A stretch of 14,867 nt of DNA from JAALKW01 sp033791145 (GTDB lineage Bacteria > Pseudomonadota > Gammaproteobacteria > Legionellales > Legionellaceae). The notes beneath the pieces were generated by a model. That model ran no database searches. It saw nothing but the letters and a program-made list of their open reading frames with translations, and was not told the DNA's origin. Numbering within the stretch: the stretch's first letter is position 1; every line of letters starts with the position of its first letter. Positions 6,281 through 13,845 of this stretch are shown here, piece after piece. The DNA is taken from positions 1 through 14,867 of the forward strand of contig JASJHH010000170.1 of assembly GCA_033791145.1 (NCBI GenBank). Direction: 5' to 3'. The translations under genes were made by a program, and so were the position numbers.

Positions 6281-7291
6281 TTAATCCGTTAATTCGCCCG
6301 CATATGCTTTTTTCATCTCGGCTTTAATTTTTATTGGATCATTATATTTGCTGAACAGATAAAGCAATTTACAGTAAATCGCCTCAGGCGTCATATCATA
6401 TCCGCTCAGAAGCCCTACTTTTTTCAGCGCATGCCCTGTTGCGTATTCACTCATTGAAACTCGACCATGAACACATTGGCTGCTATTCACCAAAATAACA
6501 CCTTTTTCAGAGGCTGCTTTTAACATCTCTAAAAATCGCGCGTTCTGATTAGGCGCATTCCCCGCGCCATACGTTTCAAGCACCAATGCTTCAATCGGCA
6601 TATTTAATAATGTTTCGAGTAAATCAAACGAAATACCCGGCCATAATCGAAAGTTTGCAATCGCGGCACGGCGCAACGTTTGTTTTCTGAAAGGCTGTTT
6701 AGATTCCGGCAATAACAAACCTTCGGCCATATTAATTTGCGTACCCACCTCAGCTAAATGCGGAAAATTAGGCGTATCAAATGCATCAAACCGTGTTGAG
6801 CTCATTTTTTGTGTGCGGTTACCGCGTAACAAATGCTGATTAAAATAAATACACACCTCATGGATTGGTCGATGCGCGCATAGCCAAACAGACGTGAGTG
6901 CATTTTCAACCGCGTCATTTCGAAGCTCAGAGAGTGGGATTTGAGAACCGGTTAGAATCACAGGCTTATTTAAATGCTCCAGCATAAATGACAATGCTGA
7001 TGCCGTATAAGCCATCGTATCTGTGCCATGAAAAATAACAAATCCATCAAACGCATCATAATGCGTTTCAATATTTTCTGCGATACGGTTCCAGTCTTCG
7101 CAGCTTAAATTAGATGAATCTAATAATGGCTCATACTCATGCACTTCATACTGCGGCATATCTACATGTGAAAAAGCTGGTATCGCATCAAGTGCTTTTG
7201 CCACATATGCGTTTACTGGCTGATATCCTGTTTTTGTTTTAATCGAGCTAATTGTACCGCCCGTATTTAAAATTAATATTTTTTTATTCAA
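6281..7291 (-). CDS. ansA: L-asparaginase, AnsA (type I, cytoplasmic) family
   Basis: The enzyme hydrolyses L-asparagine to aspartate and ammonia. Counting from the chosen start, the first signature NTGGTI lies at residues 9-14 with catalytic Thr10. The second, HGTDTM, lies at 88-93 with the Thr-Asp pair T90/D91; LTGSQIPLSELRNDA follows. No signal peptide is present, matching the cytoplasmic type. The frame is open to a TTG at 7309, but TTG 7291 is preferred. It has AGGAAG (7303-7298) five bases upstream, and the TATAAT at 7322-7317 would make 7309 nearly leaderless. This gives 336 residues, close to the 338 of E. coli AnsA. There is no in-frame ATG nearby. The gene is the first of an ansA-glmU unit. 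Confidence 0.92.
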   Translation of the reverse strand: MNKKILILNTGGTISSIKTKTGYQPVNAYVAKALDAIPAFSHVDMPQYEVHEYEPLLDSSNLSCEDWNRIAENIETHYDAFDGFVIFHGTDTMAYTASALSFMLEHLNKPVILTGSQIPLSELRNDAVENALTSVWLCAHRPIHEVCIYFNQHLLRGNRTQKMSSTRFDAFDTPNFPHLAEVGTQINMAEGLLLPESKQPFRKQTLRRAAIANFRLWPGISFDLLETLLNMPIEALVLETYGAGNAPNQNARFLEMLKAASEKGVILVNSSQCVHGRVSMSEYATGHALKKVGLLSGYDMTPEAIYCKLLYLFSKYNDPIKIKAEMKKAYAGELTD

Positions 7292-7297
7292 ACATTT

Positions 7298-7322
7298 CTT
7301 CCTAATCAAAATACAAATTATA
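7298..7322 (-). promoter_or_regulatory. ansA -10 box and Shine-Dalgarno
   Basis: On the minus strand a consensus TATAAT occupies 7322-7317; the bases 17 upstream form no good -35 box. Transcription would begin near 7310. AGGAAG at 7303-7298 then sits 5 bases before TTG 7291, which decides the start codon. An out-of-frame ATG-TTT-GAA-TAA reading of four codons begins at 7293 and overlaps the TTG. Confidence 0.5.
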
Positions 7323-7392
7323 CTGAATTAATTCTTAATTGTTCCAGCTCTTCGCACATCCAGCAAGACTCGAGTTGCCAAACCCCCGCCTT

Positions 7393-7420
7393 TTGTGGAA
7401 AAATCCTAGGATATTATAAA
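7393..7420 (+). promoter_or_regulatory. Possible sigma70-like promoter of the rppH-ptsP-lgt-thyA unit
   Basis: TTGTGG (7393-7398), a 16-base spacer and TATAAA (7415-7420) form a fair sigma70-type promoter about 46 bases before the rppH ATG. It lies in the divergent gap with ansA. TATTAT at 7412-7417 overlaps the proposed -10 but leaves too short a spacer. Confidence 0.45.
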
Positions 7421-7466
7421 TAAAATCGCTTACATAACTTGGATTAAACAGCATTATGATAGCACT

Positions 7467-7991
7467 ATGGTAGTCGACCGTGCAGGATACCGGCTCAATG
7501 TGGGCATTATTTTAATCAATGATTCCGGGCGTGTCTTTTGGGGAAAACGGCAAGGACATGATTCTTGGCAATTTCCTCAAGGCGGACTTGCCAGTGGTGA
7601 AACCGCAGAACAAGCCATGATTCGTGAATTACAGGAAGAAGTCGGCCTTGAAGCAAACGACATAAAAATACTAGGCGTTACCCGACGCTGGCTTAAATAT
7701 AGACTACCAAAACAATATTTAAGACATGGCACAACCCCACTTGTGATAGGGCAAAAACAAAAGTGGTTTTTATTGCGTCTTGTGGCGAGCGAGCAAAAAA
7801 TTCGACTTGATTTAAGTGATTCGCCCGAATTTGATAGCTGGCGCTGGATAGACTACAACGAACCACAAGAGCAGGTGATTTTTTTCAAGCGGCAAGTGTA
7901 TTGCCAAGCCCTGAAAGAACTCGAACAATTGACGAAAGAAAAGCCCCCAAGACACACCACAAAACAACAACGGGGACATTATGCACGTTAA
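7467..7991 (+). CDS. rppH: RNA pyrophosphohydrolase RppH (Nudix)
   Basis: RppH removes pyrophosphate from the 5' triphosphate end of mRNA, allowing RNase E to start decay. The 174-residue protein begins DRAGYRLNVGIIL, as in E. coli RppH. It carries WQFPQGG and a complete Nudix box at residues 39-60 (G39, E45, R53-E54-L-x-E57-E58, G60). FDSWRWIDYNEP near residue 120 is also family-typical, and the C-terminal tail is basic. The ATG at 7467 gives a natural N-terminus, although its Shine-Dalgarno is weak. It is the first gene of the conserved order rppH-ptsP-lgt-thyA, with ptsP starting 6 bases after its stop, so the two are almost certainly co-transcribed. Confidence 0.95.
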   Translation: MVVDRAGYRLNVGIILINDSGRVFWGKRQGHDSWQFPQGGLASGETAEQAMIRELQEEVGLEANDIKILGVTRRWLKYRLPKQYLRHGTTPLVIGQKQKWFLLRLVASEQKIRLDLSDSPEFDSWRWIDYNEPQEQVIFFKRQVYCQALKELEQLTKEKPPRHTTKQQRGHYAR

Positions 7992-7997
7992 TATTTT

Positions 7998-10295
7998 ATG
8001 CTAAAACTACTCAAACGCATTGTACAGGAAGTAACAACAGCAAATGACCTAACAGACGCACTCACGACCTTAGTGAACTGCGTGCACGAGGCCATCAGTG
8101 TTGATGCTGTGTCTGCTTTTCTAATTGACCATAAACGCGCGGAATATGTCTTAATTGCAACAAAAGGCTTAAATAAAACGGCTGAATTTAACGTACGCAT
8201 ACCTTTAGAGCAAGGCTTAATCGGCTTGGTCGGCCGACGCGAAGAACCTTTAAATATTGATAATGCACCAAAGCACAAAGCATTTTATCATGATCCATTA
8301 CTAAAAGAAGAGCCGTTTCATGCGTTTCTTGGTGTGCCGATTATTCAGCATCGCACACTACATGGCGTGCTCATTGTGCAACAAGCAGAAAAGCGCGAGT
8401 TTGACGATGCCGAAGAAGCCTTTTTAATCACCCTTGCAGCACAACTAGGTGGCATTATTGCGCATGCCGATGCAACCGGTGAACTCTCAACACTGACTCA
8501 ACCCAAACATCATGGCCCCATCAAGCATGAAACAACCCACTTAGCCTTAAATGGCATAGGCTCTGTAGCGGGTGTTGCCATTGGAAGTGCTGTGGTTGTC
8601 TACCCGCCGGCTGATATCGATGCTGTCCCCAAACAGCGTATTCAAGACCCAGAAATAGAGCACGAAGTATTAATATTTTATCAAGCGCTCGAAGCCGCAC
8701 GTGATAATATGCGTCGCTTAAGTCGCCGTATGCACGCCAGTGTACCTGAAAGTGAACACACACTTTTTGATGTTTATTTACAAATTCTAGATAAAGAGAA
8801 TTTAGGGGCCGAAGTTGAGCGTAGTATTCGCGATGAAAAATTAAATGCCGAAGCCGCCTTAGCTGCCGTGGTGAAATGGCATGTCTTTACCTTTGAGAAC
8901 ATGAAAGACGACTATCTTCGCGAACGTGCTAGTGATTTTCGCGACATCGGTCGACGGGTACTTGCCGAGTTACAATCTTCTCAAGCCATCGAAATCACCT
9001 ATCCTAAACGCACTATTTTAGTTGGCGAAGAAGTCTCAGCAGCAGCGCTTGCTGAAGTGCCAGAAGGACAATTAGTGGGTGTTGTCTCAGCGAAAGGAGG
9101 CAATAACTCTCACGTGGCAATTCTTGCACGTGCACTCGGTATTCCAACGGTCATGGGCGTCCGTGGTTTTAAACCCGAAGGATTAGCGCGCCGTGCGGTT
9201 ATTGTTGATGGCTACTATGGCCATGTATTTATCTCGCCGCCTAAAATATTACTCTCAGAATACAAATTACTCGCACAAGAAGAAGAAGAACTCAATCAGA
9301 GCTTAGTCAGCCTTCGAGATAAACCAGCCGAAACCAGCGATGCGCACCGCGTGTCACTGCATGTCAATACGGGCCTTGCCCTAGACACGGGCTTATCAAT
9401 GAGCGTTGGTGCGGAAGGGGTTGGCTTGTATCGCTCAGAAGTGCAATTTATGAACCGTGACCGTTTTCCGTCTGAAGATGAGCAAACGGTTATTTATCGG
9501 CAAATTTTAAAAGCCTTCGCACCCCGTTTTGTCACCATGCGGACACTGGATATTGGCGGAGATAAAACGCTGCCTTATTTTCCAATTCAAGAAGAAAATC
9601 CTTTTTTAGGTTGGCGTGGCATTCGTGTGACGCTTGATCACCCTGATTTGTTCTTACTCCAAATACGCGCCATGATTCGTGCAAGCGAAGGCCTTAATAA
9701 TCTGCGCATTTTATTTCCCATGGTAACAACGCTAACAGAAGTCGATGAAGCTATTTATCTCATCGACCAAGCCTATACCGAATTACTCGAAGAGCAATAT
9801 CGCATTGAAAAGCCTGCAGTCGGCGTGATGATAGAAGTCCCGGCGGCGGCCTATCAAGCCCGTGAACTGGCACATCGCGTTGATTTTCTTTCAGTCGGCA
9901 CGAACGATCTTGCGCAATATATGCTTGCCGTTGATAGAAACAATGCCCGCGTCGCAAATTTGTACGATGCACTGCATCCTGCCATGCTACAGGTGCTCTT
10001 AAAAATCATTGAAGGCGGGCACGCTGCCGGGGTTCCTATCAGCATTTGCGGTGAAATGGCAAGCGACCCTTACGCCGTTATTTTATTGCTTGCTATGGGC
10101 TTTGATGCACTCAGTATGAACTCAGCCAGTCTGCCGCGTGTTAAATGGATTATTCGAAGTTTCTCAATGGCAAAAGCCCGTAAAATTTTAGCCGAAGTCT
10201 TAACCCTCCATCATCCCTCAGATATCCGCCTACACCTTCAAAAAGCCCTCGAGCACGAAGGCCTTGGTGGGCTCATTCGCGCTGGTAAATCTTAA
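7998..10295 (+). CDS. ptsP: PEP-protein phosphotransferase PtsP (EI-Ntr) with GAF domain
   Basis: PtsP is the first enzyme of the nitrogen phosphotransferase system. It takes phosphate from phosphoenolpyruvate and passes it to NPr, and from there to EIIA-Ntr. The 765-residue protein has an N-terminal GAF sensor domain (about residues 1-160) and the EI N-terminal domain (about 185-330). The phosphohistidine domain has GGNNSHVAILARALG with active-site His372. The PEP-binding barrel includes TLDIGGDKTLPYFP, GWRGIRVTLDHP, GVMIEVPAA, SVGTNDLAQY and the catalytic Cys684 in SICGEM. The length compares with about 748 for E. coli. Its partners (ptsO, ptsN) are not in the window. The GAF domain is where glutamine is sensed in E. 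coli; whether that holds here cannot be judged. Confidence 0.97.
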   Translation: MLKLLKRIVQEVTTANDLTDALTTLVNCVHEAISVDAVSAFLIDHKRAEYVLIATKGLNKTAEFNVRIPLEQGLIGLVGRREEPLNIDNAPKHKAFYHDPLLKEEPFHAFLGVPIIQHRTLHGVLIVQQAEKREFDDAEEAFLITLAAQLGGIIAHADATGELSTLTQPKHHGPIKHETTHLALNGIGSVAGVAIGSAVVVYPPADIDAVPKQRIQDPEIEHEVLIFYQALEAARDNMRRLSRRMHASVPESEHTLFDVYLQILDKENLGAEVERSIRDEKLNAEAALAAVVKWHVFTFENMKDDYLRERASDFRDIGRRVLAELQSSQAIEITYPKRTILVGEEVSAAALAEVPEGQLVGVVSAKGGNNSHVAILARALGIPTVMGVRGFKPEGLARRAVIVDGYYGHVFISPPKILLSEYKLLAQEEEELNQSLVSLRDKPAETSDAHRVSLHVNTGLALDTGLSMSVGAEGVGLYRSEVQFMNRDRFPSEDEQTVIYRQILKAFAPRFVTMRTLDIGGDKTLPYFPIQEENPFLGWRGIRVTLDHPDLFLLQIRAMIRASEGLNNLRILFPMVTTLTEVDEAIYLIDQAYTELLEEQYRIEKPAVGVMIEVPAAAYQARELAHRVDFLSVGTNDLAQYMLAVDRNNARVANLYDALHPAMLQVLLKIIEGGHAAGVPISICGEMASDPYAVILLLAMGFDALSMNSASLPRVKWIIRSFSMAKARKILAEVLTLHHPSDIRLHLQKALEHEGLGGLIRAGKS

Positions 10296-10310
10296 GGAAA
10301 AAAATCTATC

Positions 10311-11105
10311 ATGCTGCCTTATCCTGATATTAACCCGATTGCACTCTCCATTGGCCCAATTCATATTCGCTGGTATGGACTCATGTATTTATTCGGCTTT
10401 GCCGCAGCGTTCGGGCTTGCTCATTGGCGAGTCAAACGTCATGCGCTCAATTGGACCGCAGAACAAATTAGCGATTTAATTTTTTTTGCAGCACTCGGGG
10501 TAATTATTGGGGGTCGACTCGGCTACCTTTTATTTTATCCAACCCCTGTAGGCTTTCAATTTCCTTGGTCTATTTTTAAGGTTTGGGAAGGCGGCATGTC
10601 GTTTCATGGGGGATTACTCGGCGTGATAACTGCCATGATACTATTTGCCTATCGTGAACATAAATCCGTCTGGGATGTGATTGACTTTGCTGCTGTCATC
10701 ACGCCATTTGGGCTTGCTACAGGGCGTCTTGGTAATTTTATTAATGGTGAACTGTGGGGCCGCGTCACCAACGTACCTTGGGCCATGGTTTTTCCAAATG
10801 CAGGACCGGAACCAAGACACCCCTCGCAACTCTACGAGATGGGACTCGAAGGCATTGCTTTGCTTATCTTGCTTTTATGGTACGCAAGAAAGCCGCGTCC
10901 TACCGGCAGAATTGCCGCTGTTTTTATTATGGGCTACGCCCTTGCACGCTTTGTGGTAGAATGCTTCCGCGAACCCGATTTACCGCTCGGATTTGTCGCA
11001 TTAGGATGGCTGACCATGGGCCAGCTTTTATCGATTCCAATGTTTTTTATTGGTCTTTTATTATGGTGGATGAGACGTCATGCAGACTTACCTTCAACTT
11101 CTTGA
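10311..11105 (+). CDS. lgt: Phosphatidylglycerol--prolipoprotein diacylglyceryl transferase
   Basis: Lgt attaches diacylglycerol from phosphatidylglycerol to the lipobox cysteine of prolipoproteins in the inner membrane, the first step of lipoprotein maturation. The 264-residue protein has several hydrophobic segments (about 20-38, 55-78, 98-113, 125-138, 180-191, 201-217, 235-252). The Lgt signature GRLGNFINGELWGR runs from residue 138 with the essential Arg at 139. The conserved His is H99 in MSFHGG. RHPSQLYE (169-176) and FREPD (R220) are also as expected. AAGGA 13 bases before the ATG is the likely ribosome binding site. The gene starts 15 bases after ptsP, and its last 26 bases overlap the start of thyA. 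Confidence 0.97.
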   Translation: MLPYPDINPIALSIGPIHIRWYGLMYLFGFAAAFGLAHWRVKRHALNWTAEQISDLIFFAALGVIIGGRLGYLLFYPTPVGFQFPWSIFKVWEGGMSFHGGLLGVITAMILFAYREHKSVWDVIDFAAVITPFGLATGRLGNFINGELWGRVTNVPWAMVFPNAGPEPRHPSQLYEMGLEGIALLILLLWYARKPRPTGRIAAVFIMGYALARFVVECFREPDLPLGFVALGWLTMGQLLSIPMFFIGLLLWWMRRHADLPSTS

Positions 11106-11874
11106 GCGTATTTTAAAACACGGCACACACAAAGGCGACCGTACCGGAACCGGTGTTTTATCTGTTTTTGGTCATCAAATGCGTTTTAATTTGGCCGATG
11201 GCTTTCCACTGGTGACCACCAAAAAAGTGCATCTAAAAAGCATTGTTCATGAGCTGCTTTGGTTTTTAAGTGGCGACACAAATATTGCTTATTTAAATCA
11301 AAATGGTGTGTCTATTTGGAACGAGTGGGCCGATGAATCCGGTAATTTAGGACCTGTTTATGGCCATCAATGGCGCAGTTGGACCACGCGTGACGGCGAA
11401 GTTATTGATCAGCTCTCCAATCTTATACATGAGATTAAAACCAATCCTAACTCACGCAGATTATTGGTTTCAGCCTGGAATGTCGGTGATTTAAAACACA
11501 TGGCCTTACCGCCTTGTCATTTGTTATTTCAATTTTATGTGGCCAATGGCAAGCTCTCTTGCCAGCTTTACCAGCGTTCGGCGGATGTATTTTTAGGCGT
11601 GCCATTTAATATTGCATCTTATGCGCTACTCACACACATGGTGGCACAACAATGTAATTTAGACGTCGGTGAGTTTGTCTGGACAGGCGGTGACTGCCAT
11701 TTATATGACAATCACTTAGAACAAGCCCGTACACAGCTTGAACGCGCACCATTAGCGCTTCCAACACTTCAAATTCAACAAAAACCCGCATCTTTATTTG
11801 ATTATTGTTTTGATGATTTTAAAATCATAAATTACGCCTCACATCCTGGCATCAAAGCACCCATTGCTGTTTAA
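11080..11874 (+). CDS. thyA: Thymidylate synthase
   Basis: ThyA methylates dUMP to dTMP with 5,10-methylene-tetrahydrofolate. The 264-residue protein has the same length as the E. coli enzyme and aligns at conserved positions. R21 lies in the N-terminal GDRTGTG loop, the nucleophile C146 in ALPPCH, and the folate/dUMP-binding motifs QRSADVFLGVPFNIASYALL and GDCHLYDNH follow. The ATG at 11080 lies within the lgt reading frame, giving a 26-base overlap and likely translational coupling, as in many gammaproteobacteria. The Shine-Dalgarno is not strong (GGATGAGA). Confidence 0.98.
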   Translation: MQTYLQLLERILKHGTHKGDRTGTGVLSVFGHQMRFNLADGFPLVTTKKVHLKSIVHELLWFLSGDTNIAYLNQNGVSIWNEWADESGNLGPVYGHQWRSWTTRDGEVIDQLSNLIHEIKTNPNSRRLLVSAWNVGDLKHMALPPCHLLFQFYVANGKLSCQLYQRSADVFLGVPFNIASYALLTHMVAQQCNLDVGEFVWTGGDCHLYDNHLEQARTQLERAPLALPTLQIQQKPASLFDYCFDDFKIINYASHPGIKAPIAV

Positions 11875-11897
11875 ACATGATTTAACATAGGTATTTT

Positions 11898-12989
11898 ATG
11901 AGATTTTTTTCTGTTTTTTTTGCTGTTTTTTTAATTAATCATACGGCTACTGCAGCCCCTGATATTCAAATCAAAGGAAAAATCACGCAAGTGATTCCAA
12001 CGTCTAATTCAAATAATAAAATAAACACAAATCAACCCATAAAAATAACGCAGCCTAAAAAAATTACTTTGCTCAATGTACAGCTATCAGAACATGCCTT
12101 TGAGGTACTAAACAAACGTGCAGAAAAAATCAAAAAAAGCCCTATTAGCCCTGAGTTACTTGCGTATAGTACCGCAACAAGCACCCAGCTTGGCATGAAT
12201 CAAGTCCCAGTGCTTGACCAAGGCGAGCATGGCACTTGCGCAACGTTTGCTACCACAGCAGCCCTTGATGCCGCATTAAATAAAGGCGATTACATCAGTC
12301 AATTATGCCACCTACAGCTCGGACAATATCTCGAAAACTTCGGCTATAACCCAAGCGGCTGGGATGGCTCTCTCGGAGCCTTAGTGCTCAATCAAATCGA
12401 ATCATTTGGTATTGTTAATAAAGCCGTACAACGTGAAGTCGGATGCGGTGGCTTTACAGAATATTCAGAGGTCCATGAAACCCCAACCGAACCCCTTTCT
12501 CTTGCGGATTATCATGAAATCAGTGAGCCGTTGCCCGATGAAATTGAATCAACTTCACTGCTTGATGTCACACAAGTGTTTCTAGACCGAACCAATCCTC
12601 AAAGAACCCTTGAGTTGGTTAAAGACGCACTCAGAAATAATGACCGTTTAACTTTTGGTATTTTGTTATTTGGGCTCAATGCAGGCAACGCAGGTGCCGC
12701 GGGGCAACACCATCAGCCCAACGATACCTGGCTCTTAACCGCTGATGTGTCTAGTAATCTTATTTTACATAAAAACTATGGCGGTCACGCAATGGTGATT
12801 ACAGGCTTTGATGACTTAGCCACAGCGGTTGACCAAGATGGATATGCGCACCAAGGGTTATTAACCATTCGAAATTCTTGGGGCGAACATGTAGGAGATA
12901 ATGGAAATTTTTATATGTCTTATGACTTTTTTAAACTCTTAACCATCGAGGTTCAGCGCATCCGCTCGCTGAAGCGCTTCAAAATTTGA
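11898..12989 (+). CDS. Exported papain-like (C1 family) cysteine peptidase
   Basis: A 363-residue predicted secreted protease. Residues 1-19/20 form a signal peptide (MRFFSVFFAVFLINHTATA, hydrophobic core, Ala-x-Ala before the cleavage point). About 75 residues of Lys/Asn/Thr-rich linker or propeptide follow. The papain catalytic set can be placed in order: oxyanion Gln108 in VLDQGEHGTCATFA, nucleophile Cys114, His297 in YGGHAMVITGFD, and Asn326 in IRNSWGEHVGDNGNFYMS. Between Cys and His there is an insertion with several prolines and acidic residues. Exported C1 peptidases of this layout occur in Legionella, where at least one is a type II secretion substrate; extracellular export here is inference. 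AGG lies 8 bases before the ATG. The gap to thyA is 23 bases, so it may be read from the upstream operon. Confidence 0.9.
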   Translation: MRFFSVFFAVFLINHTATAAPDIQIKGKITQVIPTSNSNNKINTNQPIKITQPKKITLLNVQLSEHAFEVLNKRAEKIKKSPISPELLAYSTATSTQLGMNQVPVLDQGEHGTCATFATTAALDAALNKGDYISQLCHLQLGQYLENFGYNPSGWDGSLGALVLNQIESFGIVNKAVQREVGCGGFTEYSEVHETPTEPLSLADYHEISEPLPDEIESTSLLDVTQVFLDRTNPQRTLELVKDALRNNDRLTFGILLFGLNAGNAGAAGQHHQPNDTWLLTADVSSNLILHKNYGGHAMVITGFDDLATAVDQDGYAHQGLLTIRNSWGEHVGDNGNFYMSYDFFKLLTIEVQRIRSLKRFKI

Positions 12990-13219
12990 TGTTTTTATAA
13001 ATGATTGTTGCACTCGGCCTTCTGCGCGATGCAACAAAACCATTCCCCAAATTATATTCACTCTATTACATAAAGTGTAAGTCCAGCAATAATCAAACAG
13101 ATTCGGATAGCGATCATATAGCGCCCCACTAACAGACGTTATTGCGGGTTGTTAAAGTTAACGGTTTGAATGCCCCATTATGCTAAGGAGCAGGAATCAG
13201 AAGCTTTAATTAGAAATGA
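12990..13219. other. 230-base intergenic stretch between convergent units
   Basis: This gap lies between the end of the plus-strand peptidase gene and the end of the minus-strand TA pair 2. It holds the stem-loop at 13005-13037, a small TTACA/TGTAA inverted repeat near 13066-13080, and GTTAAAGTTAAC at 13151-13162. The minus strand is free of stops from 13151 down to 12939 (70 codons, running into the peptidase 3' end antisense), but no start with a Shine-Dalgarno supports a gene. No tRNA or clear intrinsic terminator is seen. Confidence 0.5.
13005..13037. repeat. Perfect 8-bp inverted repeat TTGTTGCA/TGCAACAA with GC-rich 17-base loop
   Basis: The arms are 13005-13012 and 13030-13037. The loop (13013-13029) is richer in G and C than its surroundings. 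It lies 16 bases after the peptidase stop and could act as a transcript-end stem-loop, but no T-run follows on either strand, so it is not a standard rho-independent terminator. It could instead belong to a dispersed repeat family. Confidence 0.55.
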
Positions 13220-13537
13220 TTAAGCAGCCTTTTTAATTTCAACTTCTAGATTAATTCCGTCTCGATCGAGCAGGTCCTGCAAGCACAGACGAACAAATTG
13301 ATTTTTAGAATAGCCCAACTTATTAGCATACTCTGCAGCAACTTTAGGGCTTATAAAGCGTCGGCCGTGCTCTATATCACATAAATTCTGACGCGATATA
13401 TTAAGTTGTTTTGAAAAATCAACCTGGGTTGTTTCTTCGCATTGTCGAATAGAGCGCAACATTTCGCCAAGCGTTAATTTAATCCCTGTCAGTGAACTAA
13501 TGTAGTTCAGCGCTTCTTTTGATTTCTTAGTAATCAT
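13220..13537 (-). CDS. XRE-family helix-turn-helix antitoxin (HigA-like), TA pair 2
   Basis: A 105-residue antitoxin paralogous to the one at 1145-1444. The helix-turn-helix lies at about residues 23-80 with LNISRQNLCDIEHGRRFISPK as the recognition-helix region. LGYSKNQFVRLCLQDLL and a charged LEVEIKKAA end follow. The frame is open upstream to 13588, but the start at ATG 13537 (MITKKSKEAL) is chosen. It has GAGGTCA at a 6-base spacing and sits exactly where the antitoxin of pair 1 starts relative to its toxin. The 11-base overlap with the toxin is also the same. Expected role: binding the toxin and repressing the promoter at 13840-13868. Confidence 0.88.
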   Translation of the reverse strand: MITKKSKEALNYISSLTGIKLTLGEMLRSIRQCEETTQVDFSKQLNISRQNLCDIEHGRRFISPKVAAEYANKLGYSKNQFVRLCLQDLLDRDGINLEVEIKKAA

Positions 13538-13811
13538 GTTTGTTGACCTCTTCAACATTAACCAATTCCGTTGCACCATCCCTATCAATTATATACATTG
13601 CGCGATATGCCCTATTAAGTCGTATAGACCGTCGACCTGCGCGTTTACCTTTTAACGGTTCATCGTGATAGCCCGGTACTTTTCTTGTTTTTAACAGGCC
13701 ATCATGAGAAACAGAATCCACCCATGATGCAAGTTTCGTCGCAATATAAGCAGGTACTTTTTTTAAGTCAGCTTTCGCTTTCTCGCTCAAGACAACCGTA
13801 TAAATATCCAC
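13527..13811 (-). CDS. RelE/HigB-like mRNA interferase toxin, TA pair 2
   Basis: A 94-residue basic toxin of the RelE/ParE superfamily, paralogous to that of pair 1. Shared blocks are LSEKAKADLKKVPAYIATKL, RKVPGYHDEPLKGKRAGRRSIRLNRAYRAMYII and the C-terminal VEEVNKHDY. The frame is open to TTG 13817, but GTG 13811 is preferred because AAGG lies 6 bases upstream; TTG 13817 would leave no spacing. No ATG is available near the N-terminus. mRNA cleavage is the usual activity of the family and is not shown here. Confidence 0.85.
   Translation of the reverse strand: MDIYTVVLSEKAKADLKKVPAYIATKLASWVDSVSHDGLLKTRKVPGYHDEPLKGKRAGRRSIRLNRAYRAMYIIDRDGATELVNVEEVNKHDY
13538..13553 (-). promoter_or_regulatory. 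Shine-Dalgarno of antitoxin 2, embedded in the toxin 2 coding end
   Basis: The toxin codons GAA GAG GTC AAC contain GAGGTCA, six bases before ATG 13537. It differs by one base from the site of TA pair 1 (GTG to GTC, silent), leaving a weaker match to the ribosomal consensus. This mirrors the pair 1 junction. Confidence 0.7.
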
Positions 13812-13832
13812 TACCAACCTTTATTTGTATAT

Positions 13833-13845
13833 TACACACAGTGTA
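13833..13845. repeat. Inverted repeat TACAC-ACA-GTGTA, probable TA 2 operator site
   Basis: Five-base perfect arms around ACA cover the -10 box of the TA pair 2 promoter. The half-sites are the same as in the TTTACAC/GTGTAAA operator of TA pair 1. Confidence 0.5.

Noticed and set aside
10681..11116. Open frames overlapping lgt on the same strand (to about 120 codons)
   Set aside because: They lie in alternative frames of the well-conserved Lgt signature region and show no motif of their own.
12971..13000. GAAGCGCTTC palindrome at the peptidase 3' end read as a terminator
   Set aside because: It lies before the stop codon and is followed by mixed AAAATTTGATG rather than a T-run, so evidence for an intrinsic terminator is insufficient.
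12939..13151. Minus-strand 70-codon open frame annotated as a gene
   Set aside because: The only ATG gives 34 residues, no Shine-Dalgarno is present, and part of it is antisense to the peptidase. It is kept only as a finding.
13141..13190. Possible tRNA-like segment (GGTTTGAATGCCCC resembles a T-arm)
   Set aside because: No acceptor stem, D-arm or anticodon arm can be paired around it.
13200..13230. CTTTAAT/ATTAAG near-dyad at the end of TA pair 2
   Set aside because: The arms are imperfect and AT-only and there is no downstream T-run; it could be chance in AT-rich sequence.
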